Positions 1 to 8,767 of a stretch of 64,000 nucleotides of DNA are shown one piece after another; position 1 is the first letter of the stretch; each line of letters begins with the position of its first letter. The position numbers were made by a program, and so were the translations under genes. A model generated the notes under the pieces. It was not told the DNA's origin. It saw nothing but the letters and a program-made list of their open reading frames with translations, and made no database searches. The stretch comes from Salinisphaera sp. Its GTDB lineage: Bacteria > Pseudomonadota > Gammaproteobacteria > Nevskiales > Salinisphaeraceae. The DNA lies in contig NZ_PBYA01000053.1 of the NCBI RefSeq assembly GCF_002729955.1, positions 1 through 64,000 of the forward strand. The letters run 5' to 3'.

Positions 1-112
1 CGCCACCGAAGTGTCGAACATGTCCAAGGCCCAGATCCTGCAGCAGGCCGGTACCTCCGTGCTGGCCCAGGCCAACCAGAGCACCCAGGGCGTTCTCTCC
101 CTGCTCCGGTAA
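1..112 (+). CDS. fliC: Flagellin, C-terminal end (5' part lies outside the window)
   Basis: Only the last 36 codons are present, read from position 2, ending in TAA at 110-112. The peptide has the conserved flagellin D0 C-terminal helix pattern (ATEVSNMSKAQILQQAGTSV, then LAQANQSTQGVLSLLR). In flagellins this helix packs in the filament core and carries the export and polymerisation interface. A strong intrinsic terminator follows at once, so this is the end of its transcript. The promoter and most of the gene are upstream and unseen. A nearly identical 112-base stretch recurs at 1108-1219 (see the truncated copy). Identification is secure, but completeness cannot be judged. Confidence 0.95.
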   Translation, partial: ATEVSNMSKAQILQQAGTSVLAQANQSTQGVLSLLR

Positions 113-150
113 ATCCTTGGCTAAAAGCCTTCGCTATACGCGAAACACAA

Positions 151-176
151 AGGGCGCCTGCGGGCGCCCTTTTTTT
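151..176 (+). terminator. Intrinsic terminator of the flagellin gene
   Basis: An 8-bp GC-rich stem (AGGGCGCC at 151-158 pairing with GGCGCCCT at 163-170) has a 4-nt loop and is followed by a run of T to 176. It lies 38 bases after the flagellin stop codon. Confidence 0.85.
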
Positions 177-322
177 GCCCTGGTCTATTGCCCTGGCATG
201 AAATTGACTATTTATCAGCGTTAATAGCGCGCGTAGGCATACGTATGTGTATTCGCACAACGATCAAGAAGTCGTTGTAAACAGCTTATAAGGCCGACTG
301 TTTCGGCGCTGGGTTCATTGCG

Positions 323-622
323 TCAGAAACCCAGGAACAGCATATCCAGCGCAGCTGAAATGGCGTGCTGTTGCTCGGCAAGGCTGCATACCGTCGGGCC
401 TAGCTCGGACTCGGGCACGGCTGCCATGTACTGCGTGGCCATGACCACTTGGGTTCGTTTGATTTCGAACTCGGGATTCAACCTTTCGGCAGGACGCGGC
501 GCCGCGGCTTTCGGCAACAGGGGCACGACCATACGGGTATTCAGGCCGCTGAGAAGATCCGATTGAACGTCCAGCAGATACCCGCTTCCACCTTGGTTTC
601 GGCACACCTCGAAACGCGCCAT
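323..622 (-). CDS. ccdB: CcdB-family toxin (DNA gyrase inhibitor)
   Basis: This 99-aa protein aligns by eye along its whole length with F-plasmid CcdB. It shares the early LLDVQSDLL and RMVVPLLP segments, a central MATQYMAAVP segment and the C-terminal DMLFLGF, which matches the NLMFWGI end of CcdB. In F CcdB those last residues (W99, G100, I101) contact the gyrase A subunit; here the Trp is replaced by Leu (L97), which could weaken killing. The ATG overlaps the ccdA TAA by one base (TAATG), so translation is coupled to the antitoxin. The region is less GC-rich than the flagellar genes, which suggests acquisition. Family assignment is firm. Activity is inferred. Confidence 0.9.
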   Translation of the reverse strand: MARFEVCRNQGGSGYLLDVQSDLLSGLNTRMVVPLLPKAAAPRPAERLNPEFEIKRTQVVMATQYMAAVPESELGPTVCSLAEQQHAISAALDMLFLGF

Positions 623-861
623 TAGAACTGGCGATGTCGGGAGAGCGGCAGCCCATTCAATGCAACATATTCGTTGGAGCTATCCAATGCTGCTTGATTG
701 GCCTGAAGCCACCGTTGCTGTTTCGACCGTCTCACCGCTTCAGCAATACCGGCCTCAGCGGATCGCGACATATTTACCCCCAGTGCCTTAGCCTCTTCAA
801 GCAAGGCGCTATCCAAAGATAAGTTCGTCGGTCTTCTCGCGTGCTTGATCGATTCAGTCAC
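622..861 (-). CDS. ccdA: CcdA-family antitoxin
   Basis: This 79-aa protein lies directly upstream of ccdB in the order usual for the family. The N-terminal half (NLSLDSALLEEAKALGVNMS) looks like the ribbon-helix-helix DNA-binding domain. The C-terminal half has the CcdA toxin-wrapping pattern: RW-x2-NQ about residues 50-55, then EYVALNG at about 68-74, which parallels FIEMNG in F CcdA. In the family, CcdA neutralises CcdB and autorepresses the operon. The module lies between two flagellin 3' ends, so it is a chromosomal copy in a variable site, not a plasmid maintenance locus. A short palindrome upstream (907-923) is a candidate autoregulatory operator. Confidence 0.9.
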   Translation of the reverse strand: MTESIKHARRPTNLSLDSALLEEAKALGVNMSRSAEAGIAEAVRRSKQQRWLQANQAALDSSNEYVALNGLPLSRHRQF

Positions 862-906
862 GGGCGGCTCCCTACTTCCAACTGATTAGACACCCGCATA
901 CTCTAC

Positions 907-923
907 GCGCATGCAATATGCGC
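907..923 (-). promoter_or_regulatory. Palindrome upstream of ccdAB, possible operator
   Basis: The perfect 6-bp inverted repeat GCGCAT-N5-ATGCGC starts 46 bases before the ccdA start codon, where an autorepressor would bind. CcdA is known to bind palindromic operators, but this site is suggested by position and symmetry only. Confidence 0.35.
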
Positions 924-1219
924 ATCAATCTTCGCATCGTGCGAGCCTATCCAAAGTATCTAACGGGGCCAAACCCACTCAGAAGACCGCCGATCTGCGC
1001 TCGGATCTCGGTGCGGTCCAGAACCGTCTGGACTCGGCGATCAACAACATCTCCACCACCGAAATCAACATCTCGTCGGCCCGTTCGCGCATCACCGATG
1101 CCGACTACGCCACCGAAGTGTCGATCATGTCCAAGGCCCAGATCCTGCAGCAGGCCGGTACCTCCGTGCTGGCCCAGGCCAACCAGAGCACTCAGGGCGT
1201 GCTCTCCCTGCTCCGCTAA
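911..1219 (+). pseudogene. Truncated flagellin: C-terminal D0 region only
   Basis: From about 998 to the TAA at 1217-1219 the reading frame encodes the last ~74 residues of a flagellin (SDLGAVQNRLDSAINNIS, RITDADYATEVSIMSKAQ, LLR end). The 29 residues before that (911-997) do not resemble flagellin, and no Shine-Dalgarno sequence precedes the ATG at 911. The N-terminal D0/D1 helices, which are needed for assembly, are absent. Bases 1108-1219 match bases 1-112 at 108 of 112 positions, and three of the four differences are synonymous. This suggests the copies diverged while both were functional. I read it as the remnant of a second flagellin gene that lost its 5' part when the ccdAB segment arrived. 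Confidence 0.85.
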
Positions 1220-1250
1220 GCAGCGGATCGTCTCGCAGGAGACAAAAAAA

Positions 1251-1276
1251 GAGGGCGGCCCAGGGCGCCCTCTTTC
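1251..1276. terminator. Bidirectional terminator between the flagellin remnant and fliE
   Basis: GAGGGCG (1251-1257) pairs with CGCCCTC (1266-1272). An A-run lies on its left (1244-1250) and TTT on its right, so it can stop transcription from the flagellin remnant (plus) and from fliE (minus), which converge here. Confidence 0.7.
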
Positions 1277-1296
1277 GTTGCAGCGCGTGAACAGCG

Positions 1297-1659
1297 CTAC
1301 ACCTGCATGTTCATGATCTCGCGATACGCGCTTACGACACGGTTGCGCACCTGCACGCCCATTTCGAATCCGAGACTGGCCTTCTGCATATCGACCATCA
1401 CATCGTTGATGCCCACCCCCGGCACGCCACGCTCGAAGGCATGCCCTTGCGCGTGTGCGGCCTGTTTCATGCCGTCGATACGGTCGATCGCTGCGACCAG
1501 CGCGTTGGAAAAGTCCACGGCTTCGGCCTTTTCGCCGCTCTTCGCGACCGCCTGGGGACCGGTCTGCACGCCAGGCTGCACGCCGCCCGGGCCGGCCTGA
1601 TTCGCAGTGGACTGAAGCTGTTGCAACACGCTGTTGAGATTGACTGCGGAGATACTCAT
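1297..1659 (-). CDS. fliE: Flagellar hook-basal body protein FliE
   Basis: This 120-aa protein has the FliE C-terminal signature: GVGINDVMVDMQKASLGFEM followed by GVQVRNRVVSAYREIMNMQV at the extreme C terminus. FliE joins the MS ring to the proximal rod and is exported early by the flagellar type III system. The N-terminal ~50 residues are low-complexity, rich in Gly, Gln and Pro, as is common. Good Shine-Dalgarno bases (GAGGG) precede the ATG. It is divergent from fliF, the same arrangement as in Escherichia coli and Salmonella. The 282-bp gap to fliF must hold promoters for both. Confidence 0.95.
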   Translation of the reverse strand: MSISAVNLNSVLQQLQSTANQAGPGGVQPGVQTGPQAVAKSGEKAEAVDFSNALVAAIDRIDGMKQAAHAQGHAFERGVPGVGINDVMVDMQKASLGFEMGVQVRNRVVSAYREIMNMQV

Positions 1660-1941
1660 TAAGCCCTACCCTCGTGAAATGCGACCGGGGCACGTCGGCC
1701 GAATTGGCACGGCGCCCCATTTGACGAATTGCAGAGTAGCGCAGACGCAAGCGATCTAATCCGCTCAATTGCCGCCCAAAAAGTGGGCTTATTCCTCCTT
1801 TGATTTTTTCTCAGTGCTGAATAATGGCCTTCGTCCTGCTGGGGCTGCGGCGCACGTGTGCGGCATCATCGGCAGGTGGCAGGGGCCGGGCTCGACTACG
1901 ACAAGCCGCGGCAATCGCACATCAAGCAACGAGGAAAGAGC

Positions 1942-3615
1942 ATGGCGACAGCGGATACGGCAGTCGCAGCAGCCGAGGCCAAGCCCGGCGTGCTGGAGCA
2001 GCTACGCGCAAACCCGCGTCTGCCGTTGATCGTGGGTGTCGCGATCGCCGTGACACTGCTGGTGGCCATGGCGATGTGGTCCATGGGTCCTAGTTACGGC
2101 GTATTGTTCTCGAACTTGAACGATCGCGACGGCGGCGAAATCATCGCCAAACTCGAACAGATGCAGGTCCCCTACGAGTTCGCGGGCAATGGCAACACGA
2201 TCATGGTGCCCACGGACATGATCGACCGCACGCGCCTGACCCTGGCCGGCGAAGGCCTGCCCAACGGCGGCGGCGTGGGCTTCGAGCTGATGGACAACCA
2301 GTCCTTCGGCATCAGCCAGTTCGCCGAACACGTCAACTACAAGCGCGCGCTCGAAGGCGAGCTGGCGCGTTCCATCGAAAGCATGGACGCGGTGGCCAAG
2401 GCGCGCGTCCATCTGGCCATTCCCGAATCATCGGTGTTCGTGCGCGAGCGCGAAAAGCCGAGCGCCTCGATCGTGCTCGACCTGTATCGCGGCCGCGCTC
2501 TGGGCGACGGCCAGGTGACGGCAATCGTCAACCTCGTGGCCAGCAGTGTGACCAACCTGCCCACCGAAGGCGTCACCGTGGTCGACGGCTCCGGGAAACT
2601 GCTGTCCAACAACGCGGCCACAGCCGGCAACGCCACCGATGGCTCGCAGCTGGAATACGTCGACCGTATCGAGCGCAGCTATCGCGAACGTATCGAATCC
2701 ATCCTCGCGCCCATCGTCGGCCGCGACAACATCCGTGCACGCGTGGTCGCCGACGTTGATTTCTCGTCGAACGAGCAGACCGAAGAACTCTATGCCCCGA
2801 ACGGCGACCCGGCCCAGGCCGCGATCCGCAGCGAACAGCGCAGTGCCACGCGCTCGAACGGCGGCCCGGGGACGGGCGGCGTTCCCGGTGCGCTGAGCAA
2901 CCAGCCGAGTCCGGAAATCGACTCGCCGATCAATAACAAGACCACCACCACGACCGGCAACAACAACGCGGAAGGCGCCAAGGGCTCCACGGTCAGCAAC
3001 GCTACCATCAATTACGAGGTGAACCGCACCATTCGCCATACGCGCGAACAGAGTGGCCAGGTCGAACGGCTGTCGGCCGCGGTGGTGGTCAACTACCCGA
3101 TGCAGGCGAACGCGGACGGCGAGATGCAGCCGATGCCGCTGGCCGAAGAGCAGATGAACCAGATCAAGAGCCTGGTACGCGAGGCGATGGGTTTTTCGGT
3201 CGCGCGCGGCGACTCGCTGGAAGTCATCAACATGCCGTTCACCGACCAGCCGGATACCGTGGTCGAACCCGGTATACCGTGGTGGCAGGATCGTCAACTC
3301 ATCGCCATGGTCGAGACTGCGGTCAAGTATCTGCTGCTCGCCATCGCTGCCTGGATCGTATGGCGTCGGCTGATCAAGCCGCTGCTCGATCAGGTGCCGC
3401 GTGCTCCGGTGCGCCTGGCGGATGCGAAAGCCGAAGCCGGCGCCGTGGCCGAGGACTCGGACGAAGGTAATGAAGACCTGCGCGCGGCCATCGAAGCCGG
3501 CCGTGGCAAACGCCGCCAACAGGATGCGCTGCTAACCACGACCCGCGAAGCCGCCAAGAACGACCCGAAACTGGTCGCCGCCATCATCAAGAGCTGGATG
3601 CATAGCAATGCCTAG
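1942..3615 (+). CDS. fliF: Flagellar MS-ring protein FliF
   Basis: This 557-aa protein forms the inner-membrane MS ring on which the motor is built. The first hydrophobic segment spans about residues 27-50 and the second about 453-474. Between them are the periplasmic ring-building domains with the usual Asn/Thr/Gly-rich variable loop near residues 310-350. The C-terminal tail (to residue 557) is the FliG-binding region. I chose the ATG at 1942 because GAGGAAAGAG sits just before it. An in-frame start 28 codons upstream has no such site and would add a non-conserved basic tail. It is the first gene of the long fliF-R operon, and fliG overlaps its end by 8 bases. Confidence 0.97.
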   Translation: MATADTAVAAAEAKPGVLEQLRANPRLPLIVGVAIAVTLLVAMAMWSMGPSYGVLFSNLNDRDGGEIIAKLEQMQVPYEFAGNGNTIMVPTDMIDRTRLTLAGEGLPNGGGVGFELMDNQSFGISQFAEHVNYKRALEGELARSIESMDAVAKARVHLAIPESSVFVREREKPSASIVLDLYRGRALGDGQVTAIVNLVASSVTNLPTEGVTVVDGSGKLLSNNAATAGNATDGSQLEYVDRIERSYRERIESILAPIVGRDNIRARVVADVDFSSNEQTEELYAPNGDPAQAAIRSEQRSATRSNGGPGTGGVPGALSNQPSPEIDSPINNKTTTTTGNNNAEGAKGSTVSNATINYEVNRTIRHTREQSGQVERLSAAVVVNYPMQANADGEMQPMPLAEEQMNQIKSLVREAMGFSVARGDSLEVINMPFTDQPDTVVEPGIPWWQDRQLIAMVETAVKYLLLAIAAWIVWRRLIKPLLDQVPRAPVRLADAKAEAGAVAEDSDEGNEDLRAAIEAGRGKRRQQDALLTTTREAAKNDPKLVAAIIKSWMHSNA

Positions 3616-4612
3616 ACAAATGTTCAACGAAGCCGGCAGCGAGCGCGGTGCCATCCTCATGATGACGCTGGACGAGGACACCGCGGCCGATGTGTTCAAG
3701 CATCTGTCCACGCGTGACGCCCAGGAACTGGGCACGCGCATGGCCGGCCTGCGCAATATCTCGAACGAACAGATCACCGAGGTACTCAACGAATTCCACG
3801 AGGAATTCGAGCAGGTCAGCGCGGTCAGCATGAACTCGAGCGAACATATCCGCTCGGTGCTGACCAAGGCCATGGGCGCCGAACGCGCGGCCAGCCTTCT
3901 CGAGGACATCTTCGACGCCCAGGAAGGCACCGGCATCGATGCGCTCAACATGATGGAGCCGACGGTCGTTGCCGAGATGATTCGCGACGAGCATCCGCAG
4001 ATCATCGCCACGATCATGGTCCACCTCGAGCGCGCCCAGGCCGCGGAAGTGCTCATGCTCTTCGACGAGCACCTGCGCAACGACGTGGTACTGCGTGTAT
4101 CGACCTTTTCCGGCGTGCAGCCGGCCGCGCTGCAGGAGCTCACGGAAGTGCTCTCCGGCCTGCTCGACGGCCAGAACCTCAAGCGCAGCAAGATGGGCGG
4201 CGTACAGACGGCTGCTGAGATCCTCAATCTGATGAACTCTGCCAACGAGGAAAGCGTGCTCGAGAGCGTGCGCGCCCATGACGACAATCTGGCCCAGAAA
4301 ATCCTCGATCAGATGTTCGTGTTCGAGGATCTGGCCAGCGCGGACGACCGCACCATCCAGCGCCTGCTCCAGGAAGTCGACCAGAACAGCCTGGTGGTCG
4401 CGCTCAAGGGCACGCCGGAAGAGCTGATTTCGCGCTTTACCTCGAACATGGCCAATCGCGCGGCGGAAATGCTGCGCGAAGACATGGAGCTGCGTGGCCC
4501 GATTCGCGTGTCCCAGGTCGAGAACGAGCGCAAGGCGATCTTGCAGACGGTGCGCCGTCTGGCCGACGCTGGCGAAATCACCTTGAGCAAGGAAGACGAC
4601 GAATATGTCTGA
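3608..4612 (+). CDS. fliG: Flagellar motor switch protein FliG
   Basis: This 334-aa protein has the normal family length. It contains the middle-domain EHPQ-I/T-A-I-MVHL segment (EHPQIIATIMVHLE) and a C-terminal domain with alternating charged residues (EELISRF, RAAEMLREDME). That domain is the torque-generating face that meets MotA in the family. FliG binds FliF through its N-terminal domain and FliM through the middle domain. It overlaps fliF by 8 bases and fliH by 8 bases, so translation is probably coupled. Nothing unusual is seen. Confidence 0.97.
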   Translation: MPRQMFNEAGSERGAILMMTLDEDTAADVFKHLSTRDAQELGTRMAGLRNISNEQITEVLNEFHEEFEQVSAVSMNSSEHIRSVLTKAMGAERAASLLEDIFDAQEGTGIDALNMMEPTVVAEMIRDEHPQIIATIMVHLERAQAAEVLMLFDEHLRNDVVLRVSTFSGVQPAALQELTEVLSGLLDGQNLKRSKMGGVQTAAEILNLMNSANEESVLESVRAHDDNLAQKILDQMFVFEDLASADDRTIQRLLQEVDQNSLVVALKGTPEELISRFTSNMANRAAEMLREDMELRGPIRVSQVENERKAILQTVRRLADAGEITLSKEDDEYV

Positions 4613-5297
4613 TCGTTCCAGCGCGCGAAAGGATGCCTGGCGTCCCTGGCAGATGGGCGCGCTGGAACGGCGTATGCCGCGCCGGAATACGGGCGAGGGC
4701 GAAGACGCCCCCGCCCGGCGGCGCGAAGACGGCATCAGCTTCGCGCTATTCGAACTGGCCAAGGAAGAAGCCGTCGCCAAGGGCCATGAGGCCGGCTATG
4801 CCCAGGGCCTGGAACAGGGCCGTGCCGAAGCCAAGGCCGAGGCCAAGGCAGAGCACGAACAACGCTTGGCCGCCGAACTCGACACCCTGCTCGCGCCCAT
4901 ACGCGAGTTGAGCGAGGCCTATCGAGCGGCCGTGAACAGCCTCAACGACAAGGTTTCCTACGAACTGGTGGAACTCGCGCTCGAAGCCGGGCACCAGCTG
5001 GCCGGCCGCGCGCTGCAACTCCAGCCGGAACATATCATCGAGGAGATCGAAGCGTTGATGGCCGAAAACGCAACCATCGGCGGCAAGCCGACGCTGTACG
5101 TGAACATCGACGATCATGCGCTGATCGAATCGCATCTGGCACAGACGCTGGATGCCGCCGGCTGGGAACTGCGACCCGACATGGGCCTGGCCCGCGGCGA
5201 CTGCCGGGTCGAGAGCGAACAGCGCGCCATCGATGCCACCGTGGGCGATCGCTGGAAACGGCTGTTGCACACCGTAGGTCACGGAGAAGACGTATGA
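4605..5297 (+). CDS. fliH: Flagellar assembly protein FliH (ATPase regulator)
   Basis: This 230-aa protein has a charged N terminus, a glycine-containing helical repeat ([13 protein letters not shown], about residues 63-75) and an Ala/Glu/Lys-rich coiled-coil stretch. These match the FliH stalk, which resembles the b/delta stalk of F-type ATPases. The C-terminal part binds the FliI N terminus in the family. It shares ATGA with fliI (5294-5297), so the two are translationally coupled, which fits their stoichiometric complex. The sequence is typical but poorly conserved, so the call rests on both sequence pattern and position. Confidence 0.93.
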   Translation: MSDRSSARKDAWRPWQMGALERRMPRRNTGEGEDAPARRREDGISFALFELAKEEAVAKGHEAGYAQGLEQGRAEAKAEAKAEHEQRLAAELDTLLAPIRELSEAYRAAVNSLNDKVSYELVELALEAGHQLAGRALQLQPEHIIEEIEALMAENATIGGKPTLYVNIDDHALIESHLAQTLDAAGWELRPDMGLARGDCRVESEQRAIDATVGDRWKRLLHTVGHGEDV

Positions 5298-6679
5298 CCG
5301 GCAATCCCAACCCCGTGGCGCAATGGCTCGACGACCTGCGCGAGGCCCGCCAACAGGTCAGCCACCTGTCGCGCACGCGCCAGGGCGGCCGGCTCACCCG
5401 CGCCACCGGGCTGGTACTGGAAGCCGTCGGCCTGCAGCTGCCCCTGGGGGCCCACTGTATTGTCGAGATCCGCGGCGGCAGCGATTTCGCGGAGGCCGAG
5501 GTGGTGGGCTTCAATCAGGAAAAACTGCTGCTGATGCCGTTTGTCGACACCGCCGAGATGGTGCCGGGCGCGCGCGTGTGGGCCACGCTGCCGCCACCCG
5601 GCGCACAGGCGATCGGCAGCAAGCGCGTGCCCGTGGGCGACAGCCTGCTCGGACGCGTGGTCGATGCGCGCGGGCGCGTGCTCGACGGGCGCGGTCCGCT
5701 TCACGACCCGGCCCATGCAACGTTGGCAGCCCCGCGTCTGAACCCGCTCGATCGCGAGCCCATCCACGATGTGCTGGATGTGGGCGTGCGCGCGATCAAT
5801 GCGCTGCTCACCGTCGGGCGCGGTCAGCGCCTGGGGCTGTTCGCGGGTTCGGGCGTGGGCAAGAGCGTGCTGCTGGGCATGATGGCCCGGTTCACCCAGG
5901 CCGACGTCATCGTGGTCGGGCTCATCGGTGAGCGCGGGCGCGAGGTCAAGGACTTCATCGACAACATCCTCGGCACCGAAGGCCTCAAACGCGCGGTGGT
6001 TGTGGCCGCCCCGGCCGACGACTCCGCCCTGCTACGCCTGCAGGGCGCGGATTATGCGACCCGTCTGGCCGAGGATTTTCGCGAGCGCGGCAAAAACGTG
6101 CTGCTGATCATGGATTCGCTGACACGCTATGCCATGGCCCAGCGTGAAATCGCCCTGGCCATCGGCGAGCCGCCGGCGACCAAGGGCTACCCGCCCTCGG
6201 TATTCGCCAAACTGCCCAAGCTGGTCGAACGCGCCGGCAACGATGCGCCGGGCAAGGGCTCGATCACGGCCTTCTATACCGTGCTCACCGAAGGCGACGA
6301 CCAGCAGGACCCGATCGCCGACTCCGCACGTGCCATTCTGGACGGGCATTTCGTGCTTTCGCGCCAGCTCGCCGAATCCGGTCACTACCCGGCCATCGAT
6401 ATCGAAGCCTCGATAAGCCGCGCAATGACCGCGCTTATCGACGAAATACATCTGTCGCGTATCCAGTACTTTAAGCAAATGCTCTCTCGTTACCAGCGCA
6501 ACCGCGATCTGATCAGCGTGGGCGCCTATGCGAAGGGTAGCGATCCGCTGCTCGACCAGGCCATCGAAATGTATCCGCAGCTCGAGGCCTTTTTGCAGCA
6601 ATCGATGAACCAACGCGCCGATTTCGAACATGCCAGCCAGCAACTGGCCGAACTGCTACCGCAGAGGACAGCACACTGA
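5294..6679 (+). CDS. fliI: Flagellum-specific export ATPase FliI
   Basis: This 461-aa protein resembles the F1-ATPase beta subunit and powers flagellar type III export. The Walker A loop GSGVGKS is near residues 184-190, and the Walker B strand with the catalytic-site context ([16 protein letters not shown]) is near 269-284. The segment [20 protein letters not shown] is characteristic of FliI and related type III ATPases. It lies between fliH and fliJ, its two partners in the soluble export complex. Start and stop agree with tight packing in the operon. Confidence 0.97.
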   Translation: MTGNPNPVAQWLDDLREARQQVSHLSRTRQGGRLTRATGLVLEAVGLQLPLGAHCIVEIRGGSDFAEAEVVGFNQEKLLLMPFVDTAEMVPGARVWATLPPPGAQAIGSKRVPVGDSLLGRVVDARGRVLDGRGPLHDPAHATLAAPRLNPLDREPIHDVLDVGVRAINALLTVGRGQRLGLFAGSGVGKSVLLGMMARFTQADVIVVGLIGERGREVKDFIDNILGTEGLKRAVVVAAPADDSALLRLQGADYATRLAEDFRERGKNVLLIMDSLTRYAMAQREIALAIGEPPATKGYPPSVFAKLPKLVERAGNDAPGKGSITAFYTVLTEGDDQQDPIADSARAILDGHFVLSRQLAESGHYPAIDIEASISRAMTALIDEIHLSRIQYFKQMLSRYQRNRDLISVGAYAKGSDPLLDQAIEMYPQLEAFLQQSMNQRADFEHASQQLAELLPQRTAH

Positions 6680-6680
6680 T

Positions 6681-7127
6681 ATGGCCAAGACTTCCGCACT
6701 CGACACGCTCATCGATCTGGCAACCGACGACCGCGACGCGGCCGCCGCCACGCTCGGGCGTCTGCGCCGGGATCATCAGCAGACCGAACAGAAGCTCGAA
6801 GCCCTGCTGACCTATCACGCGGAATATCAGCGCCGTCTCGACGACGCCATGGCGATGGGCATGAGCATTGCCACCCTGCAGAACTACCAGCGTTTCATTG
6901 CTTCGCTTGAGCGTGCCATCGAGCAGCAACGTGGGGCGGTCAACCAGAGCGAGCGCCGGGTCGAGCATGGCAACGAGGATTGGCGCGACCGCCAGAAACG
7001 CCTGAATTCCTATGATGTATTGGCAGTGCGTCGACGCGAGGCCGCCCAGCAGGCCGAGGCCCGCCGCGAGCAGCGCCAGACCGACGAATTCGCCAGCCGC
7101 GCGCTCTCTGCCGGCCTTTATCAATAG
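6681..7127 (+). CDS. fliJ: Flagellar export chaperone/stalk protein FliJ
   Basis: This 148-aa protein is predicted to be almost all helix and rich in Gln, Arg and Glu. It forms the two-helix coiled coil that resembles the gamma subunit of F1-ATPase and sits in the FliI hexamer. I chose the ATG at 6681, one base after the fliI stop, because AGAGGA lies 13 bases upstream. A longer in-frame start inside fliI has no support. FliJ sequences diverge greatly, so the call depends partly on position between fliI and fliK. Confidence 0.9.
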   Translation: MAKTSALDTLIDLATDDRDAAAATLGRLRRDHQQTEQKLEALLTYHAEYQRRLDDAMAMGMSIATLQNYQRFIASLERAIEQQRGAVNQSERRVEHGNEDWRDRQKRLNSYDVLAVRRREAAQQAEARREQRQTDEFASRALSAGLYQ

Positions 7128-7153
7128 CGTTCGCCGCGAACGGGTATCGTTTT

Positions 7154-8713
7154 ATGAGTATTCAGCTTCTCACTGCCGTAAAAACCGCGCCGGCCGAGGC
7201 CGGTGCCAAGAATGCGGCGTCCGGCGACAAGCCCGAAGGCAAGCTCAGCTTTTCGGCCGTACTGGCCGATCGACGCCAGGCCAACAGCCAGAGCGATAGC
7301 GCCGCCGATACGAGCGCTGCGAACACCGCTCGCCGGCCCGGCCAGGCAGCATCCAAGCGCGACGCCGCCCCGGGCGTGCAGGCGCCGCAGCCCCTGATCG
7401 ATGCCAAGCCGAACGCGCTCAAGGCCGGTTCGCGCATGGGCATCGATGCGCGCACCGCGCCGTTGTCGGATACCTCGAGCGGCGAGTTGCGAGCCACGGG
7501 CGGCGGGGAAACGAACAAGGCGCTCACCCAGGCCGGTCGCCAGGGCGACGCGCAACCGCTCGACGCGCGAACCAACGACAAAGCGGCCGCCGACCTGCGC
7601 GCGCTCGATCGCGGCCAGGCTGGCGACAAGGCGCTTGTCGCCGAGCCGGCCCTCGATAGCGCACCCGCTCGCGACGGCGAAACGCCGGCCGATAGCGAAC
7701 GCACGGCCGAAGACGACGCAATCGTGTGTGCCGACATGCGCGGCATCGGTCTGGCCCTGTCGGTCCAGCAGCGTGGTGCAGGGTCGGCGGGCGCGAAGGC
7801 CGATACCGGCGCGACGCGTCTGGCGCCGGCTACGGCCGACGTGCAGCTTTCGCTGCAAACGGCCGGTCAGGCCCAGGCAGACACGCCCGCCACCGACGGC
7901 CATACCCGCCTGCTGGATGCCCGCGCTCTGCAGGCCGGCGACAAGAACGCCGACAACCCGCTACGATTTGCCGTCGACCGCGACGGGTTGGCCAAACAGG
8001 GCGAAGACGCCCTGGCCGGCGACCGGGCCCGCATGGCAGCCGCCGCACAGAATACGTCGACCGATATCCGCAATCCGGCGGCCTGGGCCGCTTTTGCCGG
8101 GGACACGTTCCAGCCCGGCCGCGGCACGCGCTTCATGACGGCAGGTAGCGAGGGCGAGTTGTCCGACAAACTCGATCTGAAATCGTTGCCGGCGGCGGCC
8201 GCCACCGTTCAAGGTGCCACGAGCACCAGTTTCGCCGTTTCGGCCCAGCCGGGTGCGCTGGCGGCACACGTGCAGGCACCGCTGGGCAGCGAAGCCTGGA
8301 AACAGGCGGTCAACCAGCAGGCGCTGCGCCTGACCCATGTCGGCGACGGCGCGGCCGAACTCACGCTCTATCCGCGCGAACTCGGCCAGCTTCACGTATC
8401 GCTCAAGATGGGTGAACAGGCCCAGCTGCACTTTACTTCGGCGCATGCGGACGTACGCGCCGCAGTCGAAGCGGCTCTGCCGCAGCTGCGCCATGCCTTT
8501 GCCGAAAGCGGTATCAATCTCGGCCAGACGTCGGTGAGCGACCAGGGCGCAAACCCGAATTCGTCGAACAACAATGGCAACGGTCGCTCTCAGGCCGGCG
8601 CCGGCGCGGCCGATAGCGGGGACGTTGCGACCACCGAGGCATTGACCGCGCCGGTCGCAGTGACGACGCTGGCCGGACGCACCCTCGACGGCGGCATCGA
8701 CATTTTCGCCTAG
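7154..8713 (+). CDS. fliK: Flagellar hook-length control protein FliK
   Basis: This 519-aa protein has a long, low-complexity N-terminal region rich in Ala, Asp and Gln. It also has a compact C-terminal hook-length domain at about residues 375-460, with the AELTLYPRELGQLHVSLKM motif. In the family the N-terminal part is the molecular ruler and the C-terminal domain contacts FlhB to switch export from hook to filament substrates. A second gene with the same C-terminal architecture is present at 40704-41849. The domain is followed by an Asn/Ser/Gly-rich tail. Confidence 0.93.
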   Translation: MSIQLLTAVKTAPAEAGAKNAASGDKPEGKLSFSAVLADRRQANSQSDSAADTSAANTARRPGQAASKRDAAPGVQAPQPLIDAKPNALKAGSRMGIDARTAPLSDTSSGELRATGGGETNKALTQAGRQGDAQPLDARTNDKAAADLRALDRGQAGDKALVAEPALDSAPARDGETPADSERTAEDDAIVCADMRGIGLALSVQQRGAGSAGAKADTGATRLAPATADVQLSLQTAGQAQADTPATDGHTRLLDARALQAGDKNADNPLRFAVDRDGLAKQGEDALAGDRARMAAAAQNTSTDIRNPAAWAAFAGDTFQPGRGTRFMTAGSEGELSDKLDLKSLPAAAATVQGATSTSFAVSAQPGALAAHVQAPLGSEAWKQAVNQQALRLTHVGDGAAELTLYPRELGQLHVSLKMGEQAQLHFTSAHADVRAAVEAALPQLRHAFAESGINLGQTSVSDQGANPNSSNNNGNGRSQAGAGAADSGDVATTEALTAPVAVTTLAGRTLDGGIDIFA

Positions 8714-8767
8714 TCCCCCACATGGCGGCCTCTGCCGCCGACCCGTTTTCAAGGATACCCATCGCTC

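Noticed and set aside
911-1219. A functional second flagellin
   Set aside because: The whole N-terminal D0/D1 region is missing, so it cannot form a filament subunit.
947-1768. Long minus-strand frame over the flagellin remnant and fliE
   Set aside because: It crosses two clear genes and two terminator regions, and has codon-shadow composition (Arg/Gly/Ala-rich).
1826-1839. GG-N10-GC (sigma-54-like) before fliF
   Set aside because: A FlhDC-type system uses sigma-70 class II promoters, and the match (TGGC...TGCT) is short. Chance is likely.
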